Below the pieces are notes generated by a model that was not told where the DNA came from, did not search any database, and saw nothing but the letters and a program-made list of their open reading frames with translations. Both the position numbers and the translations under genes were made by a program. From CATQHP01 sp965214915 (GTDB taxonomy: Bacteria; Acidobacteriota; Terriglobia; Bryobacterales; UBA6623), in NCBI GenBank assembly GCA_965214915.1, contig CBDCCP010000001.1, positions 1,736,001 through 1,800,000 of the forward strand: a stretch of 64,000 bases of DNA. The letters are read 5' to 3'. Below, in pieces: positions 17,981-26,209 of this stretch; within the stretch, counting starts at the first letter, position 1; each line of letters starts with the position of its first letter.

Positions 17981-18731
17981 ACCAGCCGTTGCGCAGGTCT
18001 TTCTTGTTATAGGTCAATTCTTCGTCCGAGCCGTAAGCCTTGAGCGTTCCGCCGGCGGCGCGGATCACGGCATGGGCGGCGGCGGTGTCCCATTCCATCG
18101 TCGGCCCGAAGCGCGGGTAAATATCGGCTTCCCCCTCGGCCACCAGGCAAATCTTCAGCGAGCTGCCCACGGCGACGAATTCCACCCGGTCGTAATGTTT
18201 CTGCCGCTCCCGAATGAAGCTTTCCATCTCCGGCGAAGGATGGGAAAGACTGCCGACAACCCGCAAGACGCCGGATGCAGGCAAAGGAGGGCGGCGCAGC
18301 GCAACGGGTTCGTTGCCACCTTCGACCTTGAAAGCGCCGCCGCCGGAAGACCCGTAATACAGCCAGTCCATGCTGGGCGCGTACACCACCCCCGCAAGCG
18401 GACGATTGTCCTCCATATAAGCGATGTTGACCGTAAACCAGCCGTTGCGCTTGATGAACTCCTTGGTCCCGTCGAGCGGGTCGACAAGCCAATAACGGCG
18501 CCACTGCGCGCGGTCGCCGTAGGCAACGCTGTCGACGCTTTCTTCCGAAAGAACCGGAATGTCCGGGTACTCTTCCCTGAGCCGCTGGACGATGATCCGG
18601 TGGGCGGCCAGGTCGGCCGCGGTCACCGGCGAAGAATCCGCTTTGGTTTCGACCGTGAAGCCGCGTTTGTAAATCTCCAGGATGGCGCGGCCCGCTTCGC
18701 GCGCGGTTGCGATGGCGAAGTCCGGTTGCAT
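17967..18731 (-). CDS. cysQ: 3'(2'),5'-bisphosphate nucleotidase, CysQ-like
   Basis: The 254-residue protein starts at MQPDFAIATAREAG. Inositol-monophosphatase-superfamily metal motifs are visible: LSEES, WLVDPLDGTKEFIKRNG and, near the end, MEWDTAAAHAVIRAAGG. The TKEFIKRNG extension after DPLDG is typical of CysQ, which removes the 3'-phosphate of PAP and PAPS during sulfur metabolism. It follows the recN stop by 2 bp, so the two are co-transcribed. The link to sulfur metabolism is of interest next to several sulfatases, but linkage alone is not proof of shared function. Confidence 0.88.
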   Translation of the reverse strand: MQPDFAIATAREAGRAILEIYKRGFTVETKADSSPVTAADLAAHRIIVQRLREEYPDIPVLSEESVDSVAYGDRAQWRRYWLVDPLDGTKEFIKRNGWFTVNIAYMEDNRPLAGVVYAPSMDWLYYGSSGGGAFKVEGGNEPVALRRPPLPASGVLRVVGSLSHPSPEMESFIRERQKHYDRVEFVAVGSSLKICLVAEGEADIYPRFGPTMEWDTAAAHAVIRAAGGTLKAYGSDEELTYNKKDLRNGWFIAA

Positions 18732-18733
18732 GT

Positions 18734-20404
18734 TTATCGGCTTGCGGCCAATTGCCGCGCGTTCTCGACCGCCGCTTCGGTGACTTCCGCACCGGAAAGC
18801 ATCCGCGCCAATTCCTCGATGCGCTGGGCGTCCGACAGTTCGCTGACCGAGGCGAACGCCTGCTGCCGCCGCTCGATTTTTGCGACGTGGAAATGAGCGT
18901 CCGCGAAACCCGCGATTTGGGGCAGGTGGGTCACGCAGAGCAACTGGCTGCCGCTCGACAGCTTTTTCAAGCGCTTGCCGATCGCCTCGGCGACCCGCCC
19001 GCCGACGCCGGAATCGACTTCGTCGAATACCAGGGTGCGCAAGGTCTCCGTGCCGCCGCCGGTCCCGAGCAGGCAGGTTTTCAAGGCAAGCGCAACTCGC
19101 GACAATTCGCCGCCGGAAGCCGCTCGGCTCAAAGGCCGCGCCGGCTGACCGGGATTGGCGGAGAACAGGAACGCGATGCGCTCGAGGCCGTCCGCATTCC
19201 AACTCTCAAGCGGCTCGAAGCCGACGGCGAAGCGCGCATTTTCCATTGCCAGCGCAGCCAATTCCCGCTCGACCCCGGCCTCGAGCTTTTCGGCCGCCTC
19301 TCTCCGTCGTTTGGAGAGAGCCGTCGCTTGCGCACGGTAGGCGTCGCCTGCCGCTCCCAACTGCTCTTCCAGCGCCGCCGGAGTCGCCTCGCCGGCCTCG
19401 AGCGCCTCGAGCTCGTTGCCGACTTTTTCGCCGTATCGAATGACGTCGTCGAGAGTCGCGCCGTACTTCCGCTTGAGTTTTTCGATGAGAGCGAGCCGTT
19501 CTTCGATCTGTTCCTGGCGTTCGGGTTGCGCTTCGAGCTTGTCCAGATAATTACTTACTTCGAACGCGGCGTCATCGACGATCGCCCGCGCCGTTTCGAG
19601 GTTTTGGACGCAATCCGCGAACGACTCGTCGAACGAACCGATCGCTTCGAGTTGTCCGATCGCCGTCTTCAATTGAGCCGACGCCGCCAAATCCGTTTCA
19701 TAAAGCGCGTCGTACGCCATCGCGCACGATTGCCTTAACTGACTGAGATTCAGCAGTCGGCTGCGTTCCCGCTGCAACTCTTCGTCCTCGCCCGGCTGCA
19801 ACTCGGCCCGGCCGATCTCGTCGGCCTGGAACCGCAGCAGGTCGAGCCGCCGCAGCCGCTCTTGCTCGCCGGCCTTCAACTCCCGGATTTGCGTCTCCAG
19901 ATTGCGGCAGGCGCGGTAAGCCTGCTCAACGCCGCGGGCCGCCGCAACCGTTCCGGCGAATCCGTCGAGCATTTTCATCTGCGCGCGCGCTGAAAACAGC
20001 ACCTGCTGGTCGTGCTGCCCGTGAATATCGCCGAGCCGGGGCGCCAATTCCTTCAGCGCGCTCAGCGTAGCCGGGGAGCCGTTGATGTAGGCGCGGCTCT
20101 TCGACGAGGCGAGGATTTGACGCTCTACGATCAATTCGTCGTCGGCTGCGAAGCCGCGGGTCTCCAGCCACGCTCGAAATTCGTCTCCCGCCGGAGGATC
20201 GAATACCCCGGAAATGCGCGCGCGCTTGGCCCCTGCGCGAACGACGCCGACATCGGCCCGCGCTCCGAAAAGCAGCGCCAGGGAATCGACGACGATCGAC
20301 TTCCCGCTGCCCGTTTCGCCGGTGAGAAGATTCAACCCGGCGTGGAAGCGCACCCGCAGCTTGTCCACTACGGCATAGCTTTCGATATCGAGTTCCTGCA
20401 GCAT
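18734..20404 (-). CDS. recN: DNA repair protein RecN
   Basis: The 556-residue SMC-like ATPase has N-terminal Walker A GETGSGKS (residues 29-36) and a long paired coiled coil in the middle. The C-terminal head has the signature region LSRAASGGELSRVALALK, Walker B LVFDEVDSGVGG and CVTHLPQIAG. RecN binds DNA ends and supports recombinational repair. It is intact and full-length. Its first 11 codons and upstream region occur a second time at 33953-34148, on the far side of the Rhs array. Confidence 0.96.
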   Translation of the reverse strand: MLQELDIESYAVVDKLRVRFHAGLNLLTGETGSGKSIVVDSLALLFGARADVGVVRAGAKRARISGVFDPPAGDEFRAWLETRGFAADDELIVERQILASSKSRAYINGSPATLSALKELAPRLGDIHGQHDQQVLFSARAQMKMLDGFAGTVAAARGVEQAYRACRNLETQIRELKAGEQERLRRLDLLRFQADEIGRAELQPGEDEELQRERSRLLNLSQLRQSCAMAYDALYETDLAASAQLKTAIGQLEAIGSFDESFADCVQNLETARAIVDDAAFEVSNYLDKLEAQPERQEQIEERLALIEKLKRKYGATLDDVIRYGEKVGNELEALEAGEATPAALEEQLGAAGDAYRAQATALSKRRREAAEKLEAGVERELAALAMENARFAVGFEPLESWNADGLERIAFLFSANPGQPARPLSRAASGGELSRVALALKTCLLGTGGGTETLRTLVFDEVDSGVGGRVAEAIGKRLKKLSSGSQLLCVTHLPQIAGFADAHFHVAKIERRQQAFASVSELSDAQRIEELARMLSGAEVTEAAVENARQLAASR

Positions 20405-20569
20405 TCCCCTTCGGTTGCGGCAGCACGAGCAAAGGCTGCGAACCCTGTCCGCTGCACACGGCCGCGGCCGCTCAATGCAGGCGCAACAGTTACGGGACCG
20501 GCCGCGTCACGCCGAGCAAACTCCATTATAGGCGGCATGCATAGCGCTTTTTTTCGATTTGCAGGCAGT
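20372..20569. repeat. Long direct repeat, copy A (native recN 5' end and promoter)
   Basis: About 197 bp matches 33953-34148 in the same orientation, at roughly 85 percent identity by eye. It starts inside recN codon 11 and runs through the promoter to a T-rich stretch (20548-20554). This copy is joined to intact recN, so it is the native one. The two copies bracket the Rhs array. Confidence 0.85.
20525..20530 (-). promoter_or_regulatory. Probable -10 element of the recN promoter
   Basis: On the minus strand this reads TATAAT, a perfect -10 hexamer, about 120 bp upstream of the recN ATG. No strong -35 is seen at 17 bp. The same position in repeat copy B reads TATAGT, consistent with decay of an unused promoter there. 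No SOS-type box was recognised by eye. Confidence 0.45.
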
Positions 20570-20682
20570 CGAACGGCGACTACGGTCGGGGGGTGTTACG
20601 CCGTCGCGGCTACTGTCGCCGGCGGACTACAGCGAGGTGCGGGCAGGTTCGTCAAGCGGGACGCTGAAGGCGAAAACGGACT

Positions 20683-21763
20683 TTGCGCACCACACGCGGG
20701 GAACGTGACGGCGCCGGCGGGGGCAGACGGCTGCCCGGCGGACGCCGCATGACGCCGGGGCCATATTACGATACATACGGCAACCGAGCGGTGACGGGGG
20801 TGCGCGGGCATACGCCGGCGACGGGGACGCCGACGGCAACGAGCGCTTTCAGCACAACGACGAACCGCATCGCGGCGGGGAGCTACGACGGGGCGGGCAA
20901 CCTGCTGTCGCTGGCCGGCGTGGGGGCGCTGAGCTACGACGGGGAGAACCGGCTGACGAGTTACGACAACAACGTGGCGTCGCTCCAGGAACAAGGGACA
21001 TACGCTTACGACGGGCTGGGGCAGCGGGTGAAGCGCACGACGACGATCGGCGGAACGAGCGAGACGACGGTTTACGTGTACGACGCCTTCGGGCGGTTGG
21101 CGGCGGAGTATTCGAGCATGGCGCCTGCGGTAGGAGCCGGCGAGACGTTCTACCGCACGGAGGATCACCTGGGTTCGACGCGCTTGGTGACGAAGCAAGA
21201 CAAGTCCGTTGTTGAGTGCCGCGACTTCTTCCCCTTCGGAGAGCGCATCGACTCGGGGTTGAACGGGCGCAGCGCCGGCTGCTACGGCGCGGCCGGACGA
21301 CGCCTTGGCGCAGCAGTTCACGGGCCAGGAACGCGACAAGGAATCGAGCCTCGATTACTTCGGAGCGCGCTACTACTCGGCCCGCCTGGGGCGGTTCGTG
21401 TCGTCCGATGCGCCGTTCGCCGATCAATTCGCCTCGGCCCCGCAGAGTTGGAGCCTGTACGGCTATGTGCGCAACAACCCGCTGCGCTTCCTGGACCTGA
21501 CGGGGCGCCGGTGTGTAACAACCGATGACGGCAGCGTGGGGGACGACGGCGAAGATTACGTCAAAAAAGCAAAATCTTTTGTGAATAACCCTCCAATCGG
21601 AACGTTGACTAAGATTAGAGCTAACGGAGACGTGGTGTTGTACAATCCGTTTTCGAATACTTTCGCAGTCAGGACTGCGGATGGAGTGCCGAGAACGCTG
21701 TTCAAGCCTGATACTGCAAAACACGGCTATGCGACGAATTTGGACTATTTCCGAAGTCAATGA
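20683..21763 (+). pseudogene. Rhs unit 1: C-terminal fragment with a frameshift and a short toxin-like end
   Basis: The Rhs core (YYDTYGNRAV, then YAYDGLGQRVKR, DHLGSTRLVTKQD and FFPFGERI) runs to about 21285. A one-base insertion relative to the other copies (in the segment after GCTACGGCG, about 21285-21300) then shifts the frame, and the remainder (QQFTGQERDKESSLDYFGARYYSARLGRF) continues in another frame to 21763. After the Rhs end motif NNPLRFLDLTGRR there is a diverged domain of about 75 residues: FVNNPPIGTLTKI, GDVVLYNPFSNTFAV, DGVPRTLFKPD and a last HGYATNLDYFRSQ. Such short terminal domains are typical of polymorphic toxins; I cannot name the family. The toxin end overlaps the next gene by 4 bp. 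An ORF starting at 21305 could still express the toxin piece alone. Confidence 0.75.
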
Positions 21764-22023
21764 TTGATTATCGTTACATCTGTCGGGTCTGTGGGCTGGT
21801 TCTGGAAGATCCGCCTTGGGGAGTCGATGGCAAAACACCACTGTTTGAATTTTGCCTGTGCTGCGGTGTTGAGTTCGGATACGGCGACTGGACAGTGGGC
21901 GCAGCCAAAAACTGGCGCCGGAAGTGGCTGTCTAAAGGGGCGGTTTGGTTTGATGCTTCAGAAAAGCCTGAAGAATGGGATGTTGAGAGTCAGTTAAAAA
22001 ACGTGCCCCCGGAGTTTCGCTGA
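21760..22023 (+). CDS. Small zinc-ribbon protein, candidate immunity protein of Rhs unit 1
   Basis: The 87-residue protein has cysteines at 8, 11, 32, 34 and 35 (CRVCG and CLCCG), which suggests one zinc site. FGYGDW, WRRKWLSKGAVWF and a closing WDVESQLKNVPPEF follow. Small proteins with this CxxCG...PCCGxxFGYDD...W pattern are widespread and often sit behind polymorphic toxins. The start overlaps the toxin stop as ATGA, the usual toxin-immunity coupling. A cytoplasmic location is expected, with no leader. Base composition is less GC-rich than the Rhs core. The immunity role is inferred from position only. Confidence 0.65.
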   Translation: MIDYRYICRVCGLVLEDPPWGVDGKTPLFEFCLCCGVEFGYGDWTVGAAKNWRRKWLSKGAVWFDASEKPEEWDVESQLKNVPPEFR

Positions 22024-22029
22024 GCCGTT

Positions 22030-22407
22030 ATGCACTGGTTAATTAAGGCTTCGGGCTACGCGCCGCACGGCGGGATGAAGGCGCTGAAGCTGGGCAACGG
22101 GTTGTACGAGAGCCAGGGGTACAACGCGCGCTTGCAGCCGACGGCGATCCGGCTGGGGACGGCGGCGGGAGGCACGCAGAAACTGTCGTTGGGTCTGAGC
22201 TACGGAACGACGAGCAATAACGGCAATCTGCTGAGCCAGACGATTACCCGTCCGGGATTCATGGTGACGCAGAATTACCGCTACGACGGGGCGAACCGTT
22301 TGGGGCTGGCGGCGGAAGGCGGAACTGCGCCGACGGGGAACGCCTGCCCGACAAGCGCTGTCTGGCGCCGGGGCTATAGTACGATACATACGGCAACCGG
22401 GCGGTGA
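22030..22407 (+). CDS. Rhs unit 2, upstream segment (truncated YD-repeat fragment)
   Basis: The product is up to 125 residues. After about 6 foreign residues it matches the Rhs core of the other units: GYAPHGGMKALKLGNGLYES, YNARLQPTAIRLGTA and NYRYDGANRLGLAAEGG. It ends at a TGA that overlaps the GTG of the next segment. It has no leader or Rhs N-terminal domain, so it is a remnant joined directly behind the unit 1 immunity gene (6 bp gap). The same fragment with the same end occurs in units 3, 4 and 5. Whether it is translated is unknown. Confidence 0.6.
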   Translation: MHWLIKASGYAPHGGMKALKLGNGLYESQGYNARLQPTAIRLGTAAGGTQKLSLGLSYGTTSNNGNLLSQTITRPGFMVTQNYRYDGANRLGLAAEGGTAPTGNACPTSAVWRRGYSTIHTATGR

Positions 22408-23040
22408 CGGGAGTGCGCGGGCATACGCTGCCGACGGGGACGCCGACCTTGACGAGCGCATACAGCACAACGACGAACCGCATCGCGGCGGGGACGTACG
22501 ACGGAGCGGGCAACTTGTTGTCATTGGCGGGCGTGGGCGCGCTGAGCTACGACGGAGAGAACCGGCTGACGAGTTACGACAACAACGTGGCGTCGCTGCA
22601 GGAGCGGGGCGCGTATGCCTACGACGGGCTGGGGCAGAGAGTCAAGCGCACGACGACGATCGGCGGAACGAGCGAGACGACGGTTTACGTGTACGACGCT
22701 TTCGGGCAGTTGGCGGCGGAATACTCGAGCGTGGCGCCCGTAGTGGGATCCGGCGGGACGTTCTACCGCACGGAGGATCACCTGGGTTCGACGCGGCTGG
22801 TGACGAAGCAAGACAAGTCCGTTGTTGAGTGCCGTGACTTCTTTCCCTTCGGAGAACGCATCGGTTCGGGGCTGAACGGGCGCAGCCTCACCTGCTACGG
22901 CGGGACGGGCGGCGCCTTGGCGCAGCAGTTCACGGGCCAGGAGCGCGACAAGGAATCGAGCCTCGATTACTTCGGGGCAAGGTACTACTCGGCCCGCCTG
23001 GGGCGGTTCACCGGCGTGGACCCGGCCAACGCCGGGGCGG
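22343..23040. repeat. Near-identical direct repeat between Rhs units 2 and 3 (copy 1)
   Basis: About 698 bp here equals 24784-25481 with no difference that I could find by eye (offset 2441). It covers the GTGA junction and the Rhs core up to just before the variable linker. Divergence begins at the next base (A versus G). This indicates a recent duplication or gene conversion. Confidence 0.85.
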
Positions 23041-23765
23041 ATCCGTTGGTTCCCCAGAGTTGGAACGGCTATGCCTATGCGATCAACAATCCGTTGGCGT
23101 TCATCGACCCTACCGGGCTGTTCTGGATCAGGGGCAACGGTGGATCGGTTACCTGGACGGATGCGTGCGCAGAAGGTACGAACGACTGCTTCGATACTCT
23201 GGCAGTAGCGGATGAGGGAGGCATTACGGTGTACGGCAGCACGTCGGCGTCGGACGTGACGGAGTATGAGAAGAATGAAGCCGGTCTGATAGACGCCAAG
23301 GCTCTCAGTGAGCACAGTGATTCGCTTTTTGGAGTAAAGGAGGGCTTAAAGGCAAGATTCGTTGCTCCGGATGTTGGAGCTGCCGTGTTCAATGTAGCGG
23401 AGGCATTCAGCCGCAAATTTCCAGGGGGTTCTGCTTTATTTTTAACGAATGCATCAACAGCTGCAGGTCATTCGGTGGCACCGAGCACTTCACACACCGA
23501 GGGGCGGAGATTAGATTTCCGGTATTTCGATTCAAAGGGGAATTTTATTCAAGACCCTGAGGCATCGTCGACAGCGGATCCTGCAAGGATGAATTCCCTG
23601 TTTGAGATATTTAGAGACCAAAATGCTAGCTTAAGGTATGCCTTGACGGGCCAGTCATCGAATTTCGGATCGTTTCAATATAATAAAGATAACAACAACC
23701 ATATAAAGCTTAGGGAAGCTCACCGAAATCATTTTCATCTCCAAGAAAGCAAGCCTAAGTGGTAA
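22404..23765 (+). CDS. Rhs unit 2: Rhs core fused to a LAS-type zinc peptidase-like toxin domain
   Basis: The 453-residue product starts at a GTG that overlaps the previous stop. Residues 1 to about 240 are the Rhs core, ending YYSARLGRFTGVDP...NNPLAFIDPTGL. A linker (GGITVYGS, then VAPDVGAAVFNVAE) leads to the terminal domain. There H364 and D371 sit in SHTEGRRLD, and H440, H443 and H445 in HRNHFH. SxHxxGxxxD followed by HxxHxH is the zinc site layout of LAS peptidases (VanY/M15 and MepA/M74), which cut peptidoglycan peptides. The activity is inferred. An exported immunity candidate follows 99 bp downstream. There is no PAAR, VgrG or leader, so it is an orphan module unless joined to a full-length Rhs gene by recombination. 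Confidence 0.8.
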   Translation: MTGVRGHTLPTGTPTLTSAYSTTTNRIAAGTYDGAGNLLSLAGVGALSYDGENRLTSYDNNVASLQERGAYAYDGLGQRVKRTTTIGGTSETTVYVYDAFGQLAAEYSSVAPVVGSGGTFYRTEDHLGSTRLVTKQDKSVVECRDFFPFGERIGSGLNGRSLTCYGGTGGALAQQFTGQERDKESSLDYFGARYYSARLGRFTGVDPANAGADPLVPQSWNGYAYAINNPLAFIDPTGLFWIRGNGGSVTWTDACAEGTNDCFDTLAVADEGGITVYGSTSASDVTEYEKNEAGLIDAKALSEHSDSLFGVKEGLKARFVAPDVGAAVFNVAEAFSRKFPGGSALFLTNASTAAGHSVAPSTSHTEGRRLDFRYFDSKGNFIQDPEASSTADPARMNSLFEIFRDQNASLRYALTGQSSNFGSFQYNKDNNNHIKLREAHRNHFHLQESKPKW

Positions 23766-23864
23766 CAATGAATCGAATAAAATCTTCAAAACGGCATTAT
23801 CTGAGTTTTACTTGTATTTTCCACGAAGACGATATGCTTGATTACATGAAGAAAGGATATATCC

Positions 23865-24644
23865 ATGATTATTGAAAAGATGACTCGAAAAATCGCGTTA
23901 TACATGTACTACTTGTCAGCATTTTTTATACTGTGTGCCGCAATATCGCCGCTGGTGGCCGAGGAAGAAATAGGTTCCGAAGTTTGGCTGCTGCATCCTT
24001 CGGTCATAGACAAGTGTAGTGGGAAGGGTATGAAAAGCATAAAGGGTGAGCCGCTGGCGATTGATTATTCCATGCATCCCTACTACCTTCGTGTCGATCT
24101 TGACGGGGATGGAAAAATGGAGTATGTCGTAAGCTTGCTCGACAATTCCGGATGGAAACGCCGCGGCCTCATGGTTTGCCATGAAGACGGCAGGAAAACC
24201 ATCTATCGTGGCATTGCGGACAGAGAAATGTCCGCTGAGGAAAAAGAGCGTATCGGCAAGATGGAGGGAATATTGAAAGACGCAGTGCTCATTGAAGGGC
24301 AGACATCTGAAAAAACACTGAATTCAATGGTCGACAAAAATTACTCTTATATGCGTATATGGGAATATACCGTTAAAAAGTGCTGCTATGGAAAAGGCGG
24401 CATGGGGGGGCAATTAATATACACGGAGATTACGTCTTCACAAGCAATACCGATGTGTGGAAGATGGTATCCACTGTCTAAAAGCGAGGTTATTGACTGG
24501 GCTTTTGAGAATAATCTTATCGGTAAGGCAGAAGAAATAGCCGGGGAGGGTATTGGAACTACATGCGAGTTGACATTCACTTTTGGATTTATGGAAGGAA
24601 AGCGATTTCGTTGGTTTATTCATACATACGCTGATCCGAACTAA
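23865..24644 (+). CDS. Exported candidate immunity protein of Rhs unit 2 (intact)
   Basis: The 259-residue protein has a hydrophobic leader (residues about 10-31, ALYMYYLSAFFILCAAISPLVAEEE), so it should act in the periplasm, where a murein peptidase toxin would act. The mature part contains LLHPSVIDKC, IDYSMHPYYLRVDLDGDGKMEYVVSLLD (D78-L-D-G-D-G, like the metal-binding loops of VCBS/FG-GAP repeats), a RRGLMVCHEDGRKTIYRG block and a C-terminal FTFGFMEGKRFRWFIHTY. Two further family members sit behind the other two LAS-type Rhs units, at 26206 and 32364, and a remnant lies at 33230. The gene is AT-rich compared with its surroundings. I know no named family for it. A good ribosome site (GAAAGGA) precedes the ATG. 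Confidence 0.75.
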   Translation: MIIEKMTRKIALYMYYLSAFFILCAAISPLVAEEEIGSEVWLLHPSVIDKCSGKGMKSIKGEPLAIDYSMHPYYLRVDLDGDGKMEYVVSLLDNSGWKRRGLMVCHEDGRKTIYRGIADREMSAEEKERIGKMEGILKDAVLIEGQTSEKTLNSMVDKNYSYMRIWEYTVKKCCYGKGGMGGQLIYTEITSSQAIPMCGRWYPLSKSEVIDWAFENNLIGKAEEIAGEGIGTTCELTFTFGFMEGKRFRWFIHTYADPN

Positions 24645-24656
24645 TCCAACGGTAAC

Positions 24657-24848
24657 GTGTTGGGCCAGAGGATCAAGCGTGGTGGTGGAGTGTTGAGCGG
24701 GGTGGTGACGCAGTACTACCGTTACGATGGGGCGAACCGTTTGGGTCTGGCCAGCGAAGGCGGGACGACGCCGACGGGGGACACCTGCCCGACAAGCGCT
24801 GTCTGGCGCCGGGGCTATAGTACGATACATACGGCAACCGGGCGGTGA
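24657..24848 (+). CDS. Rhs unit 3, upstream segment (short YD-repeat fragment)
   Basis: About 63 residues of Rhs core (QYYRYDGANRLGLASEGG, then CPTSAVWRRGY) begin directly behind the immunity stop codon. The first 20 residues (GQRIKRGGGVLSG) differ from the other copies, marking a recombination joint. It ends in the same GTGA overlap with the next segment as in units 2, 4 and 5. It is probably a remnant rather than a separate protein. Confidence 0.5.
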   Translation: MLGQRIKRGGGVLSGVVTQYYRYDGANRLGLASEGGTTPTGDTCPTSAVWRRGYSTIHTATGR

Positions 24849-25481
24849 CGGGAGTGCGCGGGCATACGCTGCCGACGGGGACGCCGACCTTGACGAGCGC
24901 ATACAGCACAACGACGAACCGCATCGCGGCGGGGACGTACGACGGAGCGGGCAACTTGTTGTCATTGGCGGGCGTGGGCGCGCTGAGCTACGACGGAGAG
25001 AACCGGCTGACGAGTTACGACAACAACGTGGCGTCGCTGCAGGAGCGGGGCGCGTATGCCTACGACGGGCTGGGGCAGAGAGTCAAGCGCACGACGACGA
25101 TCGGCGGAACGAGCGAGACGACGGTTTACGTGTACGACGCTTTCGGGCAGTTGGCGGCGGAATACTCGAGCGTGGCGCCCGTAGTGGGATCCGGCGGGAC
25201 GTTCTACCGCACGGAGGATCACCTGGGTTCGACGCGGCTGGTGACGAAGCAAGACAAGTCCGTTGTTGAGTGCCGTGACTTCTTTCCCTTCGGAGAACGC
25301 ATCGGTTCGGGGCTGAACGGGCGCAGCCTCACCTGCTACGGCGGGACGGGCGGCGCCTTGGCGCAGCAGTTCACGGGCCAGGAGCGCGACAAGGAATCGA
25401 GCCTCGATTACTTCGGGGCAAGGTACTACTCGGCCCGCCTGGGGCGGTTCACCGGCGTGGACCCGGCCAACGCCGGGGCGG
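24784..25481. repeat. Near-identical direct repeat between Rhs units 2 and 3 (copy 2)
   Basis: Second copy of the repeat at 22343-23040, spacing 2441 bp. It covers the same junction and Rhs core segment. Such long identity next to diverged toxin ends would support homologous exchange of the C-terminal modules. Confidence 0.85.
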
Positions 25482-26209
25482 GTCCGTTCGTTCCCCAGAG
25501 TTGGAATGGCTATGCCTATGTGAACAACAACCCGCTGGCGTTCATCGATCCCACCGGGCTGTCCTGGATCAGGAGCGGTGACGGGTCGGCTACCTGGACG
25601 GATGAGTGCGCAAACGATCCGAACTGCTTCGACACGCTGGCGGTGGCGAACAAGGAAGGTATTACGGTGTACGGCAGCAAGTCTGAGTCGGACGTGATGA
25701 CGTATGCGGCGAACAAAGGCTTGATAGACGCTGCGTGGCTCAGCGGGCACAGCGATTCGGCTTTTGAAGTCAAGATCGAGCTGGTCGAGGGGGAATTGAA
25801 GGTGTTGGAGGAAAGATTCGTAGCCCCGGATGTCGGAGCCACCATATTCAATGTGGCAGCGGAATACAGCAACAGTTTTCCAGGGAGTTCCGCTCTGGTG
25901 TTGACCAATGCGTCGTCAGTAGAAGGTCTCTCGCGGAGGCCGAGTACTAGCCACACCGGAGGGCGGAGAGTGGATTTGCGGTATCCCGGTTCGACGGGGC
26001 ATTGGCTACAAGGAGATCAGGCTTCGGCGAATGCGGATACTGTGAGGATGAAGTTTCTGATCGAAGCCTTCGGACGCCAAAACGCCGGACTAGGTGCTAT
26101 TTTGACGGGCACTCCGGAGCTCTTCCGTTTGCCCCAATATACAAAAAGCAGAGAAAGAATGCGATATTTGCATCGTAATCATTTTCACCTCCAAAGGACA
26201 TATCCATGA
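24845..26209 (+). CDS. Rhs unit 3: Rhs core fused to a LAS-type zinc peptidase-like toxin domain
   Basis: The 454-residue paralogue of unit 2 has a virtually identical Rhs core, then a diverged linker and terminal domain. The proposed zinc site is kept: H370 and D377 in SHTGGRRVD, and H443, H446 and H448 in HRNHFH. Between them, VRMKFLIEAFGRQNAGLGAILTG matches the unit 2 helix and loop. The stop overlaps the immunity gene start as ATGA, closer than in unit 2. The predicted role is a contact-dependent or secreted murein-cleaving effector. It lacks any N-terminal delivery domain. Confidence 0.8.
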   Translation: MTGVRGHTLPTGTPTLTSAYSTTTNRIAAGTYDGAGNLLSLAGVGALSYDGENRLTSYDNNVASLQERGAYAYDGLGQRVKRTTTIGGTSETTVYVYDAFGQLAAEYSSVAPVVGSGGTFYRTEDHLGSTRLVTKQDKSVVECRDFFPFGERIGSGLNGRSLTCYGGTGGALAQQFTGQERDKESSLDYFGARYYSARLGRFTGVDPANAGAGPFVPQSWNGYAYVNNNPLAFIDPTGLSWIRSGDGSATWTDECANDPNCFDTLAVANKEGITVYGSKSESDVMTYAANKGLIDAAWLSGHSDSAFEVKIELVEGELKVLEERFVAPDVGATIFNVAAEYSNSFPGSSALVLTNASSVEGLSRRPSTSHTGGRRVDLRYPGSTGHWLQGDQASANADTVRMKFLIEAFGRQNAGLGAILTGTPELFRLPQYTKSRERMRYLHRNHFHLQRTYP

